Of a DNA stretch of 64,000 nt, positions 52,520 to 63,015 are shown piece after piece. Both the position numbers and the translations under genes were made by a program. The notes beneath the pieces were generated by a model. It was not told the origin of the DNA. It saw only the letters and a program-made list of their open reading frames with translations, and searched no databases. The stretch comes from Lumbricus rubellus (lineage: Eukaryota > Annelida > Clitellata > Crassiclitellata > Lumbricidae), in contig OX243817.1 of the NCBI GenBank assembly GCA_945859605.1, positions 34,870,968 through 34,934,967 on the forward strand. Reading direction: 5' to 3'. Within the stretch, counting starts at the first letter, position 1. The number at the start of each line of letters is the position of its first letter.

Positions 52520-52590
52520 TTAACCCTTTAATGCCGGAGGGTATAGGATTTCCCATGCCATTTACTACCATCTGGGCATTAAAAGGTTAA
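52520..52590. mobile_element. Tiny TTAA-flanked palindromic element
   Basis: Inverted ends TTAACCCTTTAATGCC / TTAACCTTTTAATGCC enclose about 40 bp; TTAA at both borders suggests a piggyBac-type miniature element. Very short, so a chance palindrome is possible. Confidence 0.45.
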
Positions 52591-53259
52591 AAGAGCCAAA
52601 ATTCAATGGCATCCACTCGTACAGCATGGATCCGGGCTATGTATCGTTAGACCTAATGCACGACCTCTCTCAACCAAGGCGAATATGCTCCACTCAATAT
52701 AGCCACAAATGAAACGGCTAACATACTTAGGCTAACATACAATTATGTGCAAATGGCCCATATGCGCCGATTTTGTTCGAATAAACTGTCCATTGAGGGC
52801 AGAATGAAGGGTGGAAAAGTGGAAATGACAGACAGGATGCTGCTGGACTGAAGACCTAAACAAAAAGCTCAGCATCGAGAAGATTTCTATCATTGGACTT
52901 TGAATCTGCCTCTAACGGAGTACCCCCAAACGAATGTTAATGGTCAGTTTTTTTATGATCGAATGGCAGTAATTCAAAATAGATTTAGTTAAATTGTAGG
53001 CATTAGCCTATGTGAAAGTATTAGGCCTAATAATCCCATAATTTCACGTGCAGGAGTATATAGGATTGAACATTTTAGATTTGTTCACATTACCTGAAAT
53101 GCATTTGGCCCCGAGTGTGGTCGCTCATTCCAATCCATAGGATTTCTTTCAGTATGTGCTAAAACAGCACTGCTGGCCTGTGTCTGACGGTATTTTATTT
53201 GCATCTCGTCTTGTCTTAATCGACTTTATGGGATGGCCTTTCCGCTCCGCATATAATTA
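52591..53259. other. Spacer, nothing recognised
   Basis: No supported feature. Confidence 0.4.
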
Positions 53260-53610
53260 TGTCGAGTATGGCATTGGGTCCTAAAGATAGCGCATGGCTT
53301 CTCAGTTAGCAACCATCCTCTAAGTCTAGGTGATGGAATAGCAGCGCTAGTTTACACGTATAACCGGACTTCGACCTCCTTCGGATTACTCTTTATAAAC
53401 AACCCATAATTATGACTATACACAGCGCCCTTGAATGAGCTGGTCCCACGCTCTTAGTCTTCGCAGTGAGGGTTAGAAATTTGAAGATAGCGATTACGAT
53501 CGAGCCATCCATCTGTGCCTTATTTTGAAAAGAAACTGCTAACTAGACTAACATACCAACAGGAAAAAACAGTGACACCCCATAGAGCGTACAAAAACGA
53601 CAGTGTAACG
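53260..53610 (+). other. Duplicated upstream flank; empty site of the mariner-like element
   Basis: Homologous to 30120-30417 and partly 31383 onward. At 53583 the string CATAGAGCGTACAAAAACGACAGT is uninterrupted where the other copy carries the 961 bp element. Confidence 0.7.
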
Positions 53611-54009
53611 AATAACAAGTTATATATGAAATGAACAAAACAAACTGAAATAATGAGAAACAGATTTTAAAGAAAAATTAAATTAATCTCTATTTACTAG
53701 ATTTGAACCATTTGTCATAATTTGTGTTTTTTTCTTATCTGTTTCTTGTTTAGTTTCATTTTCTGTTCATTTCACGTATCACATAGCCTAGGCTTAGGCC
53801 TATTGGTCTTTGCTCTGTTTTACAACAGTCAAATTTTATCGAGAAAGGAAGAGTCAATCCAGCCTCATCGGGTCCATAGTACGACCTCTTTTGGATTGAT
53901 CCTTTGACCTCTGCACAATCACTTGGAAGTCATTGAGTTTGACTAATTGGTATTATTTTGCATTTTGCTCTGTCAATAAACGCCTGCTAATGAGAACAAG
54001 TGGAGTGGC
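53611..54009. other. Spacer upstream of the conserved 5' block
   Basis: A 61-codon frame at 53722-53907 has no domain; nothing else recognised. Confidence 0.4.
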
Positions 54010-54303
54010 TTGTGAGGGTTTCTAACCACTTGTTAGCGTCACAAGTCACAACCGAACCTTAACCTTCGATTTTGTTTGATTAGGCTAAATCTATCTTCTC
54101 TACGCCAGGAAATATCCACTTATGTCTTGGCGAGATTCACACTGGAGATAGTGTGAATGTAGGTTTACAGTAATGAGCTAAGACTTTAGACATAATATCG
54201 GCCTAGTCGTGCATACCGAGCTTATAAATTTGATATTCGAGTGTAAGTCAGAGTCAGCCTGGGTCTTCTCGTTGTCTTACAAAGGATCCAGCTTCATCGA
54301 GAG
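54010..54303 (+). promoter_or_regulatory. Conserved 5' block with strong splice donor, plus-strand subgroup
   Basis: Same order of segments as at 19322 and 24682: CCACTTGTTAGCGTCACAAG, TTTTGTTTGATTAGG, ACGCCAGGAAA, GTGTAAGTCAGAG, TTGTCTTACAAAGGATC. It ends CGAGAG/GTGAGT, a near-consensus donor at 54304. Acceptor ACTAACAG/TTCCC ends at 55370, 68 bp before the ATG. Confidence 0.6.
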
Positions 54304-55370
54304 GTGAGTTAATGCATTAAATAATTTCATTTGTTGATTTCATTTCGTATAGCACCCACTCAAGACAGTCTACCGTAATCAGAAGCGCTCTGGATCGGTG
54401 GATCCAACCCCGTCTAAACAGAGAACGTCTTGAGAGAACAATAAAATTTGATTCATTTCGTGGTTTAAGATCGGAACTAAATGTAAGAAGCGACAGGTTC
54501 GTCCTGACATTGTGTAGTTTCATGTTCGAAATATGGGCTACAGTGCTGCTTTGTTGAGTTTTGTCCACTAGAGCTAGTATAGTGTGTTGTGGCCTATATT
54601 GCTTGGATCATTTTTTCATCCTACAGTAGGCCTAATCCTATAGCACAAACTTTCAATAATTTCAGTGGCAGCAACTGTTGTTTAAATCAATTAAGTGAAG
54701 AGACTCACTCACATTGATGTGATCGGTCAAGAGAGCCGCATGCTTTTCGAAGTGTGTCATTTTTGGTCACTTTTTGATCGATTAAAATAAGTCTCCACAG
54801 TTTACGGTAGCCTATTTGGTTTTTAAAACTGGACTACTAAGGCTTCCGTTGACGTATTTAGCTTATCTATTCCGCCACGGTTTTTGAAAGTTTCTGACGA
54901 TATTCGGACGCTTGCCATGTTTTACTGGTGAGCGATAAAAATTTAATGATCTGATTTTCAATAGGAATAGGAATCTGTCCTTTTTATCTAACGCTGTTGC
55001 TAGCTGGCCTCAACTTAATCCAGGAACAGTGCACAGAGACCTCGCCAGGATACAGAATTTACTCCTTGGTCAACTACGAGTAGCCTAAGTCAGAGTTATT
55101 GTAGCTGTCTAGCCTCTGTCATGAACACAGGACCGTATGTGGCGTGATCACTGATTAGGGCCTATTATAGCTTAGTTAGTGCAACTGTCTTAAAATGCGT
55201 TCTGCGTGTTTTTACTCCGTCCATTTTGTCTGTGAACATCAGTCATCACTCCACTCAAAACACTACAAAGCCAACAGTGTTCTTGATTAACGGCATGTAA
55301 ATATTTTGGGTCATTGTAGAGAACGCTGACAATCATCAAACTACTTGCAAAAAATATAGAACACTAACAG
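54304..55370 (+). other. Inferred 5' untranslated intron
   Basis: GTGAGT at 54304 and ACACTAACAG at 55370 bound about 1.07 kb, against about 500 and 98 bp in the two siblings. The extra sequence (about 54650-55300) has no recognised element. Confidence 0.45.
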
Positions 55371-55438
55371 TTCCCAAAGAACAACTTCAATTTCCTCAGT
55401 CGCAGACAAAAAGAAAACTTGCGTTGAAATGAAAAGAC

Positions 55439-57448
55439 ATGGATTTAAAACATCATGAGCAATTTGAAAACTTTCGCAATCATATTCTTCCTCGCAATAG
55501 AAAAAATGGCATACTCGTATGCGGTAGCCTTTTCGAACAGCCACTCGAATACGCGATGTTGAATTTAACTGATATTGACCACATGTTCTTCGACCGCACC
55601 ATCATTGCGGTAACAAAAGGCACGGACATTCCAAGGAATTTTTTCAGAGAAACGCTAGCCATTGAAACTAATAATTGTTATTTGGGATATGCTCGCCTAT
55701 TGAGGCGACGTGAAGAAAAAACGGAATTCATCATTCTTAATCGAAAATCTCTCCACGGACCAGCAATCAGAAAGTGTCTGATAACATGGTCTGAGGTCAG
55801 CGACATATTCGACGCAACATTGAAGTTCAGACCAAACTTTAAAGCCTTTACAGAAATGACTAGTGATTTCGTTTATTCCATTTTATGTCCTCACTGGCCA
55901 CCAGAGGCTACTGAGTGGAATATACGTACACGAAGTAGCGGCTGGCCGACCAGAGATTTGATTGAGAAAATTGTCGCAGGTGGATGTCATCTTGTTCCGA
56001 AGTCACATCATAGCAATCCCAATGATGAAACTAGTTGGAGGTTTTCTTTTTCAGGGGCAGAGTTGATTTTGCTCAATTCCTGGAATGAAGTCCAAAAATA
56101 TATATACCACCTACTTCGACTTATTAAATCTGATGTCATTGCAAAATGTGGAGGAGAGAAGAAGACATTTCTATGCACATACTACTTCAAAACTCTGATG
56201 ATGTGGGCTTGCGAGGAAAAACCTTCTGATTTTTGGAATGAAGATCAAATTGAGGCAACAATTGAAGAACTACTGCTGCAGATAATTCAATGGTTAATTG
56301 ACAGAAATTGTCCAAACTATTTCATCCGAGGGAACAACATGCTTGACTATTTGCTGAGCGAAGTTGATGTGAGCAGCGAAGTTTTACTCTTGCATGACGC
56401 TCGCAAAGTCATTCAAGCAATTGCTACATCTCAACCGAAGGTATATCGTGGCAAAGTGTTTCATGTTCTGATTAGTGATAAGGCGTTATTGATAGCTCAG
56501 CTGGCAATAAACAGAAGATTTTTTAGTAATGCATTGAATCATAAACACGGAAGATATATTGTCGAAAATTTATCATCAAGTCCTTTGCTGAGTCATGAAG
56601 TGGAACATTTATTCAGAGCAGTACAATTGCATTGTCGTCTAATGTCTGATCTATATTCTTGTGTAGAGAAGATAAGTGAAAGAAGGAAAACCTACGAAAC
56701 CAATGCATTGAGTTACTTTCATATTAGTTGCAAAAGGAAAGGTGCAAACAGTTACATAGATGTTTATATTTCATTGTTTGATTCTCTCGCTAATGCAGTA
56801 AACAGTTTTTTGTTTGAAACACCCGATGAACAGAATCAGCGCATGTGTTGCTATCGACGAACAGATGAAGGCAATTTGACAAAGGAAGCCATTGAAGCTC
56901 TATGTCAAAACTTGATAGCAACAGTCGATAACAATCATTACAACCCATCCTTCTTTATCAGCGCCGCATACCATGCGAATTTCCAATACATTGGTCTAAG
57001 AGATTATTGGCAGGCATTGAAGCTATGTGAGGAGGCGCTGGCATCATTCGGAAGATTGGAAGCAACCGTTGGCTTGAATACGTTTGAAGCTGTTTTCTCA
57101 GATGAAGTTCTTTGCGTTTTCATAAATCGCCAATATATAAACATATTCGATGAGGGAATTCAAGTTATTTTTGGATTTCTGACTCTCCACACAAATTATA
57201 TTCAGCGCATTGAGAAGCGTGAATTGCATGAAAGGTTACATATGCATGACTTCGTTCTTCAAGTTTGTCCTGTTGGATTACTGGAGTATATTCGAATTAG
57301 GTGTAGAAGTAAGTTGCATCTGAGTAAAGGCGATTGCTTTGAGACCTTGAACTTCTTACATGATATAGGCCTAGATAGTGAGAGAGATACCCCTCTTAGA
57401 AAACAGTCGAATGCAGTCTTTTTTGCCGCTCTTTGCATTAGGTTGTGA
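55439..57448 (+). CDS. Mab-21/cGAS-like protein with helical C-terminal extension (cGLR candidate)
   Basis: 669 residues, one coding exon, ATG at 55439 aligned to the siblings' MDLxx. The nucleotidyltransferase motif is GSLFEQ 29-34 (Leu-Phe instead of Phe-Tyr), Asp45/Asp47 in TDIDHM, Asp143 in TSDFVYSILC before CPHWP, GGCHLVPKSH, WRFSFSGAEL and FKTLMMWACEE. TPR-like stretch SAAYHANFQYIGLRDYWQAL, then VGLLEYIRIRCRSKLHLSKG. Near the C-terminus HDIGLDSERDT includes a codon run from a TAGGCCTAG string not present in the gene at 20078. Tail-to-tail with the gene at 59716, 2.3 kb apart. Confidence 0.9.
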   Translation: MDLKHHEQFENFRNHILPRNRKNGILVCGSLFEQPLEYAMLNLTDIDHMFFDRTIIAVTKGTDIPRNFFRETLAIETNNCYLGYARLLRRREEKTEFIILNRKSLHGPAIRKCLITWSEVSDIFDATLKFRPNFKAFTEMTSDFVYSILCPHWPPEATEWNIRTRSSGWPTRDLIEKIVAGGCHLVPKSHHSNPNDETSWRFSFSGAELILLNSWNEVQKYIYHLLRLIKSDVIAKCGGEKKTFLCTYYFKTLMMWACEEKPSDFWNEDQIEATIEELLLQIIQWLIDRNCPNYFIRGNNMLDYLLSEVDVSSEVLLLHDARKVIQAIATSQPKVYRGKVFHVLISDKALLIAQLAINRRFFSNALNHKHGRYIVENLSSSPLLSHEVEHLFRAVQLHCRLMSDLYSCVEKISERRKTYETNALSYFHISCKRKGANSYIDVYISLFDSLANAVNSFLFETPDEQNQRMCCYRRTDEGNLTKEAIEALCQNLIATVDNNHYNPSFFISAAYHANFQYIGLRDYWQALKLCEEALASFGRLEATVGLNTFEAVFSDEVLCVFINRQYINIFDEGIQVIFGFLTLHTNYIQRIEKRELHERLHMHDFVLQVCPVGLLEYIRIRCRSKLHLSKGDCFETLNFLHDIGLDSERDTPLRKQSNAVFFAALCIRL

Positions 57449-57887
57449 TGGATTTGCGATGTAGGGCTTCATAGGCCTACGTTGTAAGAAAATGTACGAA
57501 GATCATAATATTATCTTTTCACGGAGTCTTTATTTATCTCTCTATTATTTGTACCTTGTTACCTGCGGTGGGAAAAATGTATATCATTCGCTTACATGAC
57601 CAAGTGAATGACTTACCTTAGTTACCTAAGGTCTAAGATAACTAGGGTAAGTCATTCACAGCACAGAAACAGTTGTAAATAGAGTGCTCATTCCATTTGA
57701 ATGCCATGCATGCCAGAAACATTATTTTACATACGATCTTTACGTGTGGAGTTAATGACAATGTAACATTTTTGTGGTAGAATGAAGGAAAGAAAGAGAA
57801 AATTCACCAAGTGAAGTCATAATAAATTAGCAATAAGAGTAGGCCTAATAGTTTGTAGTGATTGTAGGTCGTTACCTTTCCAAACTT
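57449..57887 (+). other. Duplicated 3' flank of the plus-strand subgroup
   Basis: CAAGTGAATGACTTACC, CAGAAACAGTTGTA and TACGATCTTTACG parallel the flanks at 22200 and 27195; continues after inserted elements at 58208-58430 (CCTCCTGTACTAAAGGGCC). Confidence 0.6.
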
Positions 57888-58010
57888 GGACCTTGGGCAA
57901 GTCCTTCACTCGCAATTGCTCAGCGCTTCGGCATGAAACTCCGATGCAGTGTCTGCGCTGTAGTCGGGGGCGCCTCTGGGCAGGAGCTTGAAGGGGCGCT
58001 ATAACAAGTG
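57888..58010 (+). mobile_element. tRNA-derived SINE, 5'-truncated copy 3
   Basis: Begins within the body (GGACCTTGGGCAAGTCCTTC) and ends GGCGCTATAACAAG; lacks the tRNA-like head with A and B boxes. Confidence 0.85.
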
Positions 58011-58025
58011 CACATACCAACTTAG

Positions 58026-58199
58026 CAGTGGTGTAGTCCTGAAAAATGAAGTGGGGGAACGCTCTTTAATGAAGTGGGGGAACGCTCTTTATAATAATAA
58101 TATTATTATTAGTATTATTATTATTAATATTCCATTATCCCTGGAAAAAAGTGGGGGAACGGCGTTCCCCCGCGCTCCCCCCCCCCGACTACACCACTG
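58026..58199. mobile_element. hAT-type MITE
   Basis: 174 bp with 13-bp perfect inverted ends CAGTGGTGTAGTC and 8-bp direct repeats CAACTTAG at 58018-58025 and 58200-58207. Interior has a duplicated GTGGGGGAACG segment and an ATT-rich run. Confidence 0.88.
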
Positions 58200-58207
58200 C
58201 AACTTAG

Positions 58208-58661
58208 GTACAGACTTCGCTTTTGTACAACCATGATTCAATTGTTTTACATTGAAAAAAGTACACAAATTATGTTTCCATATTGTCCTCCTGTACTAAA
58301 GGGCCGTGAAAGACTGCTTGAGCAGAAGGACATAGCTTGTTTGCATTTTGTCTCAATCATGTCATTTGCAATAGACCTAGCCTAAGTGATTTTGAACCTT
58401 GCCTGGCTTGCTGTGCAGAATAGTCTACTTGAAATCCCATTCATTTAATTGCCTTGAGTCCTTTTCTTTTCCTTCAGGCTTGGATTAATCCATCTCTACG
58501 GAGGGGTCAGCCATTCGGATCCTGGGTTCCAATTCGGTTCCAATTTAATTACCTTGAGTCAATGTTCATATTGTTTCAATGAGATCTAATGTAACAATTT
58601 AACATGTACGCCACCATACGTATTAATTATGTCCTACAGTTCTTCACGCAGTCATAGATTC
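58208..58661 (+). other. Continuation of duplicated 3' flank, then spacer
   Basis: 58240-58430 parallels 27610-27745; after that nothing recognised. Confidence 0.5.
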
Positions 58662-59045
58662 ATTCATTCATTCAAGTATTTATATAGCGCCTCTGCAAGG
58701 AAACTACTCAGAGGCGCTCCCGACTCTAGCACGGACAAATAGAACAGTTTTTAAGTGTTTATAGAATGTGTCAGAGAGTGATCTAAGGAACAGGCGCAGC
58801 TTAAGTGGGAGGGCACTCCATGCCACCGGGTCAACCACAAAAAGCACGACTTTGCTGCAGCATGTAAGAGGTACGAGCAAACGGGACCACGAGCACTCTC
58901 CTATCAGCCGTGCGTAGGGACCGACGAGTCTGAGTACTTGACACAGGTCGACTAAAATCAAGTAGGTAAGTTGGAGCAAGACCTAGCTGGCATCGCCATA
59001 TCACGGAAGAGTAGCCTTTATTTGCATCTGACAAGCGCACACGAA
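58662..59045 (-). pseudogene. LINE reverse transcriptase C-terminus and 3' tail
   Basis: Minus-strand frames read QLGLAPTYLLDFSRPVSS, RSLRTADRRVLVVPFART, SYMLQQSRAF, then after a one-step frame change PVAWSALPLKLRLFLRSLSD and HLKTVLF. This is the familiar C-terminus of an L2/CR1-like LINE. The 3' tail has CGGGAGCGCCTCTGAGTAG, GCGCTATATAAATAC and ends in GAATGAATG repeats, as usual for that group. Confidence 0.8.
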
Positions 59046-59340
59046 TTACATTGTAATAACGCGATTAAATACATTTCAAATAAGCCTTAGCAGCAGCTTA
59101 TTAAAGCACAATCGGAACTAAATAAAACTACCGAAAATTGCCTACAAATCCTTGGTTGTAACGAAGGTCCTCTGAATGTCGTAAAAATTAAAACGCTAGA
59201 CACTTTATCTAAAACAAATTCTTTTTATATTCCCTTCCAATGGTTCTTCGCTTTCTATTCGTTTCTGTCTGCTGCTAACTTAAGTAAAAATATTTAAATA
59301 CTCAAATTTACATTTTCATAACTTTATTTCACATTATCTT
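59046..59340. other. Spacer, nothing recognised
   Basis: No supported feature. Confidence 0.4.
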
Positions 59341-59460
59341 ATTGCCTCACTGTTTGCATTACGACACATGTAGGCCTAATTTTATTCATAATAATCAGAT
59401 TCACAAAACTAGCATGTCTGAATCTAAACTTCTAAGTCATAGGCCTACAGTTCATTCATA
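59341..59460 (-). other. 3' flank shared with the gene at 45644
   Basis: TGTTTGCATTACGACACATG, TAGGCCTAA and CATGTCTGAATCTAAACTTCTA parallel 45446-45540, and the first part parallels 42140-42193 inside the minisatellite. Confidence 0.7.
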
Positions 59461-59715
59461 GCCTATATTACTGTAATTACCTCATAACCTAGTCCAAATT
59501 ATTCTGCTTTCTTCATTTTCTGAAAATTCCTATGCTTTGTCTACGACGTTTCAATTTACGAACCTCACGTGTTACTCAAAGTTTCTTCTCTTTGGCTCCT
59601 TTTAGCTCTTGATTGTCTCTCACAGTTCGCAAAATTACATCATTATCGTAACAAAATTACATAAATGAGGGAAAACGTCCGAGGTTTACCCCTTTGCAAC
59701 CAATCACCATGCAAC
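59461..59715. other. 3' spacer of the gene at 59716
   Basis: Nothing recognised. Confidence 0.4.
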
Positions 59716-61746
59716 CTATAAAAGACTACGATAATTGTAGTCAACGGAAACAGCGGCAGACAGAGCGGCATTCGACATCTTTCTAACACCGGTGTCTCTC
59801 TCCTTATTAATGATATGAAAAACTTTCATGGCTTCAAGACGGTCAAGTTCGCCAAGATGCAACTTGTTTCTACACCGAATTCGAATATACTCCAGAAATT
59901 CTAAAGGAAATATTTGTAGGACAAAATCTCGTTCCGGTAAACTTCGGACAGACGCTTGCATCTCATTCTGTTTAATTCTGCCGCCAATTGCCACGCAGAG
60001 TGTAAGAAACCCCCAAACGCATTGAATTCTTGCGTCGAACATGTCTATGTATTGACCATTAACAAAAACGCAAAGTATCTCATTTGAGAAAGTAGGTTCC
60101 AGAATGTTCATACTGAAAACATTTGCCAGATACCGGAAAGCTGCCAGCGTCTCTTCGCATATTTTTAATGCTTTTCGATAATCTCGTAGGCCAGTATATT
60201 GAAAATTGGCATAGTATGCGGCGCTGATAAAGTAGGACGCATTCTGGTGATTGACATCAGCTGCTGATATTATGGATTGACAAATAGCTTCTATGGCTTC
60301 TTTTGCCAAATTACTTTTGTCTGTTCGACGAAAGCGCCACTCACGCTGCCTCCGCTCATTGGGCATTTCATGCAAAAACCTGTGTATGGAGGTGGAAAGA
60401 GAGTCGAACAGAGAAAAATAAGCATCTAAATAACGGTTTGCACCTTTCCTCTTGCAACTAATCTGAAAGTATCTCAAAGCATCGGTTTCGTAGGGTTTCT
60501 TTCTTTCACTGAAATTGTCTTCACCTGAAGATAGATTAGACATCAGAAGACGATGCAATTCTACTGCCCTGAATAAATGCTCGACTTCATTACGGAATAA
60601 TGCACTTGATGACAAATTATTCACTATGAATCTTTCACGCTTTTGATCCAATAAATCGACAATAAATCTCCGGTTTATTTTTAGCTGACCCAAAAGTATC
60701 GCCTTGTCGCTGAACTGAAGGTGAATCATTGTGCTACGATAAGCAATTGGTTCCTTAGCAACGACTCTGTGAATGACTTGGAGAGCGGCATGCACCAACA
60801 AAACTTCGTTGCTTACATCAAAATCACCTTGTAAGAAGTCAAGCATGTTGTTTTCTCTCATAAAATAATTTGGACAATTTTTTTCAATAACCCATTGAAT
60901 CATCTGCAACAGCAACTCTTCAATGGCTGCCTCAATTCGATCTTCAGTCCAAAAATCAGGAGGTTTCTCTTCGCAAGCCCACAACATCAGAGTTTTGAAA
61001 AAGTATGTGCACAGAAATGTGTTCTTCTTCCCTCCACATTTCTTAACTATATCGGATTTAAGAAGTCGAATTATATGATAGACATATTTTTGAACTTCAT
61101 TCCAAGTACTGAGCAATATCAACTCCGCCTTAGAAAAAGAAAACCTCCAACAAGTGTCATCGCTGGAATTGCTTTCGTGTGACTTTGCAACAAGATGACA
61201 TCCACCATTGACAATTTGGTCAATCGTATCTCGAGTTGGCCAACCACGGCATCGTTGACGAGTTCTCCATTCAGCGGCCTCTGACGGCCAGCAAGGGCAT
61301 GAAATGGCGTAGACATAGTCAATCATATATTCTGTAAAGGCTTTAAAGTTTGGCTTATACTCAGATACAGCGCTGAATAAATTGCTGACCTCAGACCACG
61401 CTACCAAACGCTTTGTGAATGCTGTTCGTTGGATGGCTTTACGTTTCCGAATATAGTATTCCGTTTTCCCTTCACGACACCGCAATAAATGCGCAAATCC
61501 CAAATGACAATTTGTAGTTTCAATGGTTAGCACTTCTCCGTAAAAGTTCTTTGGAATGACTGTGAGTTCTGTTGCAGCAATGAGGGTTCGGTGGCAGAAC
61601 ATGTGGTCAAGATCACTTAAATTCAACATCGCGTATTCTAATGGTTGCTCATAGAAGCTGCCGCAACCTAATATTCCCAAACTGCAAGTGCGTGGAAGAA
61701 TATGATTGCAGAATGTGTCAACATTTTCTTTGGATTGTAAGTCCAT
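59716..61746 (-). CDS. Mab-21/cGAS-like protein with helical C-terminal extension (cGLR candidate)
   Basis: 676 residues, ATG at 61746. GSFYEQ 29-34, Asp45/Asp47 in SDLDHM, Asp143 in MIDYVYAISC before CPCWP. It is the most divergent complete member: NGGCHLVAKSHESN replaces AGGCHLVPKSH, HGPAI is RTAFT, CHR replaces FDR after the acidic pair. WRFSFSKAEL, FKTLMLWACEE and the C-terminal FLEYIRIRCRNKLHL are kept. TPR-like segment SAAYYANFQYTGLRDYRKALKICEE. N-terminus (TFCNHILPRTCSLGIL) pairs it with the partial gene at the left edge. Active-site acidic positions are intact, so catalytic competence is possible but unproven. Confidence 0.9.
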   Translation of the reverse strand: MDLQSKENVDTFCNHILPRTCSLGILGCGSFYEQPLEYAMLNLSDLDHMFCHRTLIAATELTVIPKNFYGEVLTIETTNCHLGFAHLLRCREGKTEYYIRKRKAIQRTAFTKRLVAWSEVSNLFSAVSEYKPNFKAFTEYMIDYVYAISCPCWPSEAAEWRTRQRCRGWPTRDTIDQIVNGGCHLVAKSHESNSSDDTCWRFSFSKAELILLSTWNEVQKYVYHIIRLLKSDIVKKCGGKKNTFLCTYFFKTLMLWACEEKPPDFWTEDRIEAAIEELLLQMIQWVIEKNCPNYFMRENNMLDFLQGDFDVSNEVLLVHAALQVIHRVVAKEPIAYRSTMIHLQFSDKAILLGQLKINRRFIVDLLDQKRERFIVNNLSSSALFRNEVEHLFRAVELHRLLMSNLSSGEDNFSERKKPYETDALRYFQISCKRKGANRYLDAYFSLFDSLSTSIHRFLHEMPNERRQREWRFRRTDKSNLAKEAIEAICQSIISAADVNHQNASYFISAAYYANFQYTGLRDYRKALKICEETLAAFRYLANVFSMNILEPTFSNEILCVFVNGQYIDMFDARIQCVWGFLTLCVAIGGRIKQNEMQASVRSLPERDFVLQIFPLEFLEYIRIRCRNKLHLGELDRLEAMKVFHIINKERDTGVRKMSNAALSAAVSVDYNYRSLL

Positions 61747-62034
61747 CTCTTATGTCCTTGAGACTAATCGTTTACAGCTCCCGCATGATCATTTTCAAAA
61801 CCGAAGTAGTTCCTTCTTTGAAGGTGAACAGCAGTAACTGTTGTTGTTCCGCAATCAACATATTTCCTGAAAAAAGAAACCACATGATAGATCTAAAATG
61901 ACACACTCGCGCAAGTTGCGACCATCTTGTCCATGTTTACGCCTATTGTACACAACTAGAGTATCAAAATACCCGAAATCTAGTCAGAACGAGCTAAGCA
62001 ATAGGCTGTTTGGCATTTACATGTACCGAGGATT
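61747..62034 (-). promoter_or_regulatory. 5' flank of the gene at 59716
   Basis: Upstream spacer expected to hold the promoter. It has no clear match to either conserved 5' block beyond short strings (CAACATATTTCC, also near 4845). Confidence 0.25.
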
Positions 62035-63015
62035 CTAGGACGTTTCATCCGGACGATTCATCCCCGGACGATTAATCCAGGACGATTCATCCAGTGGACG
62101 TTTCATCCCCCGACGGTTCATCCCCGGACGGTTCATCCAGTGAACAATTCATCCAGTGGACGGTTCATCCCCGGACGTTTCATCCGGTGGACGGTTCATC
62201 CCCGGACGGTTCATCCCCGGACGATTAATAGAGAATAATATGACACACTAGTCGATCCCCAAGTAGATCCACATTCATTTTTTACTATTAAATTGCATGT
62301 TTTATGGCTTACGTGTTCCTTTATTAAATTATTATAGTTAATTGCATGTTATAAATTATAGGCTTATTTGTTCTTACATACTCATATTATATTCCTATTT
62401 TATTCCTAGTTTTTAAAGACGGTTTATCTATATTTTGTTGCATGTTTTATAACCTTATGTGTTCCTATAAGATATCTATTTTATTCTAAATATATGAAAC
62501 TATTTATATCTATTTAATTGCATGTTCTACAGGCTTGTGTATTTTTTAGGATATTTATTTGCATGTATAATGGCTTATGTGTTATTATAATTATGATAGC
62601 TAGTTTACTCCAAGTATTTTTTACTTTTTGGATCTATTAGATTGATAGGCTATATTATAGGATTGTGTTCTTATATATTGGCTTATATGTTCTTATATGA
62701 TAGCTCTTTTATTGCAAGTATTTTCGACTTTTTATATCTATTACATTGCATGTTTTAAAGGATTAAGTATTCTTAAATTGTTTAAATTTCCGTCCGTGGG
62801 ATGAAACGTCCTGGGATGAAACGTCCACTGGATGAATCGTCCTGGGATGAAACGTCCGCTGGATGAAACGCCCTGTGATGAAACGTCCACTGGATGAAAC
62901 GTCCTGGGATGAAACGTCCACTGGAGGAAACGTCCTGGGATGAAACGTCCGCTGGATGAAACGTCCTTGGATAAATCGTTTACTGGATGAATTTTCCGGG
63001 ATGAAACGTCCGGAT
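62035..63015. mobile_element. Foldback element with tandem-repeat arms (GGACGTTTCATCC type)
   Basis: The left arm (62035-62225) is a run of GGACGTTTCATCC / GGACGATTCATCC units; the right arm (62798-63012) is the same unit inverted (GGATGAAACGTCC). The 570 bp core is AT-rich with loose repeats around TTGCATGTTTTA and GGCTTATGTGTT. The left end TTCTAGGAC equals the complementary end of the element at 5341. Two minus frames across the right arm are repeat artefacts. Confidence 0.75.
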
